Positions 59,784 to 64,000 of a stretch of DNA of 64,000 nt are shown piece by piece (the first letter of the stretch is position 1; each line of letters begins with the position of its first letter). This DNA is from Trogon surrucura. Lineage: Eukaryota; Chordata; Aves; Trogoniformes; Trogonidae. Under the pieces are notes generated by a model, which saw nothing but the letters and a program-made list of their open reading frames with translations, had not been told where the DNA came from and ran no database searches. Made by a program: the position numbers and the translations under genes. The stretch lies in assembly GCA_020746105.1 (NCBI GenBank), contig CM036657.1:2410580-2474579 (forward strand), written 5' to 3'.

Positions 59784-62700
59784 ACCGGGATTTAAAGGTT
59801 ATTTTGGAAATAGGGGGGGAACCGATGGAATTTAGGGTAGATACCGGGGCAAGTTTTTCGGCAATGAATAAACAAATGGGACCTCTGAGTGATTCTACAG
59901 TGCTTGTTGTTGGGGTAACTGGGGAAGTAGAGGAAAGGACATTCCTGCGGCCACTCGATATAAAATTTGGGGGAAAGGAGTTTGACCATCAGTTTTTATA
60001 TATGCCAAGCAGTCCAGAGTGTCTACTAGGAAGAGATTTACTCTCAGCATTACAAGCAAAAATCATATTCGAAAAAGGAAGAGTAAAATTAGAAATACCG
60101 GAGGAAAATTTAGCGAAAATCTTTATGGTTAGGGAGGTGGAGAAGGAGGAAATACCACCAGAGATTGAGCAGGCTGTAGTACCATGGGTGTGGGAAACAG
60201 GAGCGCCAGGGAAATTGAAGGCAGCAGTACCTGCGATAGTGGAATTAAAAGAGGGGGCCCGACCGGTAAGGATACGTCAGTATCCTATTAAGCTGGAAGC
60301 CCGGAAAGGAATAGCTCCTATGATAACTCAGTATATGGTATTAGGAATTTTGCAGGAATGTGAATCCGAGTTCAATACTCCAATTTTCCCAGTTAGAAAA
60401 CCCAACGGTAAATACAGACTAGTACAGGACTTACGAGCAGTAAATTCCATCACCAAAGATATACACCCAGTAGTAGCCAATCCATATACTTTGTTAACAT
60501 CTGTGTCTGAGAAATTTCAGTGGTTTACAGTAATTGATTTGAAAGATGCTTTCTTCCGCATCCCTCTGGCACCTGAGAGCAGAAATATTTTTGCATTTGA
60601 ATGGGAAAATCCGGAAACTGGACGTAAGCGCCAACTCACCTGGACCAGGTTACCTCAAGGATTTAAGAACTCACCTACAATTTTCGGAAATCAGCTGGCC
60701 AAGGAGCTCGAAGGATGGAAAACTACCCAGGTAAAGGACTCACCTTTTTCCTATCATAGAATCATAGAATCATAGAATGTTAGGGATTGGAAGGGACCTC
60801 GAAAGATCATCAAGTCCAATCCCCCTGCCAGAGCAGGAATGCCTAGACTATGCCACACAGGAACGTGTCCAGGCAGGTCTTGAATGTCTCCAGAGAAGGA
60901 GACTCCACAACCTCTCTGGGCAGCCTGTTCCAGGGCTCCGTCACCCTCACTGAGAAGAAGTTTCTTCTCGAGTTTAAGCGGAACCTCTTATGTTCCAGTT
61001 TCAGCCCATTACCCCTTGTCCTATCATTGGTTGTCACCGAGAAGAGCCTGGCTCCATCCTCATGACACTCACCCTTTATATATTTGTAAACATTAATGAG
61101 GTCACCCCTCAACCTCCTCTTCTCCAAACTAAAGAGCCCCAGCTCCTTCAGTCTTTTCTCATAAGGGAGATGCTCCACTCCCTTAATCATCCTAGTTGCC
61201 CTGTGCTGGACTCTCTCCAGCAGTTCCCTGTCTTTCTTGAACTGAGGGGCCCAGAACTGGACACAGTATTCCAGATGGGGTCTCACCAGGGCAGAGTAGA
61301 GGGGAAGGAGAACCTCTCTCGACCTACTAACCACCCCCCCTTCTAATACACCCCAGGATGCCATTGGCCTTCCTGGCCACAAGGGCACAGTGCTGGCTCA
61401 TGGTCATCCTGCTGTCCACCAAGACTCCCAGGTCCCTTTCCCCTACACTACTCTCTAATAAGTCATTCCCCAACTTATACTGGAACCTGGGGTTGTTCCT
61501 ACCCAGATGCAAGACCCTACATTTACCCTTGTTATATTTCATTAAATTTTTCCCCGCCCAACGCTCCAGCCTGTCCAGGTCTCGCTGGATGGCAGCACAG
61601 CCTTCTGGTGTGTCAACCACTCCTCCCAGCTTGGTGTCATCAGCAAATTTGCTGATAGTACTCTCTAGTCCCTCATCCAAGTCATCGATGAATATATTGA
61701 ATAATACTGGTCCCAGTACCGACCCTTGAGGCACTCCACTGGATACAGGTCTCCAACCAGACTCTGCCCCATTGACCACAACTCTTTGGCTTCTTCCCCT
61801 CAGCCAGTTCACAGTCCACCTATGTTGTGTTGCAGTATGTAGATGATATTTTCCTGGGTGCTACAAATCGAAATCTCTGCCAACAATTGACTATTGAATT
61901 ATTGAATATGTTGGGACAGGCTGGATACCGGGTATCCAAAGAAAAAGCACAGTTAATAAAACGAAAGGTCATCTATTTGGGGTGTGAAATTTCGCGAGGG
62001 GTTCGCCGATTGGGAGTCAATCGCGTCCAAGCAATATGCGCAATCCCCGTGCCCCGCAATCACCAAGAATTAAGATCCTTTCTAGGGATGGTCGGTTGGT
62101 GTCGCTTGTGGATTTCAAACTTTGGATTGATGGCCAGACCGCTTTATGAAGCAACAAAAGAGTCTGTATTTAGATGGGGAAAGGTGCAGGAAAAGGCATT
62201 CCAGGAATTGAAAAAGGCACTCAAGGAGGCACCTGCTTTGGGTTTGCCGGATTTGAATAAGGACTTTCAACTATATGTGAATGAAAGACAGAGACTGGCC
62301 CTGGGTGTGCTTACCCAAAAGCTGGGATCCTGGAAGAGGCCTGTGGGATATTTCTCCAAACAGTTGGATACGGTAAGCGGAGGATGGCCGGGATGTTTGA
62401 GGGCAGTGGCGGCCACAGTACTCTTGATTCAGGAAGCCCGTAAGCTAACGTTGGGAAGACGCATAACAGTCTTTGTACCCCACATGGTTATAGCAGTATT
62501 GGAACAAAAAAGGGGGGCAGTGGCTCTCATCAAGCAGAATGCTCCAATACCAGGCCCAGTTAAGGGAACAGGATGATGTGGAATTGAAAGTAACTAACCA
62601 TCTCAACCCAGCGGAGTTTTTAAGGTCCACACAGGAAGAAGGAGAATTAGAACATGATTGCGTGGAAGTAATTGAGCAGGTGTATGCCAGCCGGAAGGAC

Positions 62701-64000
62701 CTGAAGGACGTACCTCTACCAAATCCGGACTGGGAGCTGTTTACGGATGGATCCAGCTTCGTGGAAAATGGTACCAGGTATGCGGGATATGCAGTGGTCA
62801 CATTACAGCAAATAGTAGAAGCAAAAGCGCTACCCCCAGGCACATCGGCACAAAAGGCCGAGATCTGGGCTCTAATAAGAGCCCTAATCCTGAGCCAAGG
62901 AAAGAAAGTCAATATTTGGACAGACTCTAAATATGCTTTTGGAGTAGTGCATGTGCATGGGGCTCTGTGGAAGAGAGGGGGCTCCTCAATTCGCAAGGAT
63001 CGACGGTTAAACACAAAACTGAAGTTAGTTTACTATTGGAAGTTATCTACAAACCATTAGCAGTGGCAGTAATGCATGTTAAAGGACATCAAAATGATCC
63101 AGGAAAAGAATTTCAAGGGAATCGGCGAGCTGATCAGGTTGCCAGACAAGTGGCAAGAGAGGTATGGACTCAAATGGCACTAATACCAGTTCGAGATCAA
63201 CCGGCTGCTGCATATATGGATGGGAAACCACACTACTCACCGGAAGATGAAAAACTGGCTCAGATGTTACAGGCAAGGAAGAACACCAAAGGCTGGTATG
63301 TAACTCCGGTGGGACAAGTAATATTGCCGGTAAGAATTATGAAAGCAATACTAGAATCAGAACACAACAAATGTCATTGGGGTGCAGAAGCAATGGTGAA
63401 ATTCCTGAAAAATGACATATTCTCAAACCAGATGTTAACATTAGCGAAGAGAATAAATGCTATGTGTCCGGTATGTATTAAAAACAATCCAGTAATTAGA
63501 AAACAGATTCAGATGGGCAAGCTGCAAGTAGGGCCTCAACCGGGAGATTACTGGCAGATTGATTTTTCTGAGCTACCAAAAGCCCAAATGTATAAATATC
63601 TTCTGGTGTACGTGTGTACGTTTTCAGGATGGCCTGAGGCCTTCCCTTGTAGAACTAATCAAGCTAAAGAGGTGGTGAAAACACTTCTGAAAGAGATCAT
63701 CCCCAGATTCGGGGTTCCGTTAGGGATATCATCAGATAGGGGCCCACATTTTACAGCAGGAATTGTCCAACAAGTTTCAGTAGTATTAGGGATAACCTGG
63801 AATTTGCATACTCCTTGGAGACCACAATCAAGCGGGCAAGTGGAAAGGATGAATCAGACTCTAAAGGGTCAAATTAAGAAAATCTGCCAAGAGGCAAAAA
63901 TTCAGTGGCCGCAGGCATTGCCGTTAGCTCTACTAAGAATTAGAATTAAACCAAGGGAAAGGTTAGGAGTAAGCCCGTATGAGATCCTATACGGCAAACC
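59780..64000 (+). pseudogene. Class I ERV pol, in frame after gag, broken by a CR1 and two frameshifts
   Basis: Pol continues in the gag frame after the TGA. Order: retropepsin (VDTGAS near 59,837); RT part 1 to 60,754 (blocks VQDLRAVN, IDLKDAFF, LPQGFKNSP); CR1 at 60,755-61,821; RT part 2 from 61,822 with the catalytic YVDD at about 61,839; connection; RNase H (DGSS near 62,748; TDSKYA near 62,922); integrase from about 63,300 to the right edge. Integrase shows HHCC and the D, D, E residues (QIDFSE, SSDRGPHF, QVERMN). Frames change near 62,540-62,576 and back near 63,030-63,060. Integrase continues past the window; env and the 3' LTR are not seen. Confidence 0.9.
60755..61821 (-). mobile_element. 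Young CR1 LINE inserted in reverse transcriptase of the class I ERV
   Basis: The 3' end is three CATAGAAT units at 60,755-60,778. The minus-strand body is nearly identical to the full-length copy and is 5'-truncated at ...CCAGTTCACAGTCCACCT. CCTAT lies just before the 3' end (60,750-60,754) and again at the 5' joint (61,819-61,823), which may be a 5-bp target duplication or chance overlap. A frame change near 61,340 separates two long open ORF2 stretches (61,812-61,327 and 61,388-60,843). Confidence 0.93.

Noticed and set aside
1..64000. CRISPR arrays, bacterial operons, rRNA genes
   Set aside because: Spliced exons, CR1s and ERVs show a bird nuclear genome; no regular spacer arrays or rRNA sequence were seen.

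Overview
The window reads as a bird genome, probably a passerine, at a repeat-choked locus. CR1 LINEs with the avian 8-bp 3' terminal repeat (ATTCTATG units) appear more than a dozen times. There are several avian endogenous retrovirus (ERV) families, and two short SINEs that join a tRNA-Ile-like head to a CR1 tail, a combination I know from songbirds (TguSINE1). The only host gene I can support is a UHRF-family gene, best matched to UHRF2, which is Z-linked in chicken. A Z or W location is therefore plausible; the ERV load and the broken exon order lean towards W or another degenerate copy, but the sequence alone does not settle this.

Host gene. Two spliced exons of the tandem Tudor domain lie on the plus strand (9,030-9,292 and 16,736-16,954) with correct acceptors, donors and matching phase. 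The exon encoding the N-terminal ubiquitin-like domain (start codon to ...RGKQ) lies on the MINUS strand at 40,996-41,148, with a GC-rich promoter-like region beyond it. In an intact gene that exon would be upstream on the same strand, so the locus is inverted, duplicated or misassembled.

Repeats, left to right. 1-1,930: 5' part of a CR1. 3,700-6,745: decayed ERVL-type relic (minus) cut by a CR1. 8,185-8,606 and 10,760-11,567: related LTRs, the second with 5-bp target duplications. 12,715-16,310: three-deep nest (old CR1, younger CR1 inside it, solo class II LTR inside that). 17,101-18,150: inverted repeat. 18,848-20,660: two CR1s. 21,646-24,255 and 25,374-27,989: two 2.6-kb class II (ERVK-like) proviruses in opposite orientation, each with 6-bp target duplications and the same large internal deletion. 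30,362-33,815: CR1 containing an opposite CR1 whose 5' end folds back on itself. 33,945-34,119: SINE. 35,660-38,253: CR1s and an LTR. 42,229-44,687: LTRs and a CR1. 45,465-48,074: SINE and CR1. 49,254 to about 53,560: nearly intact full-length CR1. 53,921-57,317: LTR and ERVL pieces. 57,390 to the right edge: class I (gammaretrovirus-like) provirus, running 5' LTR, gag, pol, with a CR1 inside reverse transcriptase.

How the parts relate. Nearly all the DNA is retroelement-derived and the nesting gives a relative order. ERVL relics and old CR1s come first. ERVK proviruses and ERVL solo LTRs follow. A young CR1 subfamily (copies at 31,771, 36,605, 49,254 and 60,755) is among the latest, one copy having landed in the class I provirus. 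The most notable points are the shared deletion in two independent ERVK insertions (a non-autonomous family), a patch of a foreign LTR spliced into one of them at microhomologies, a UGA-CUAG gag/pol boundary in the class I provirus, and the inverted UHRF exon.
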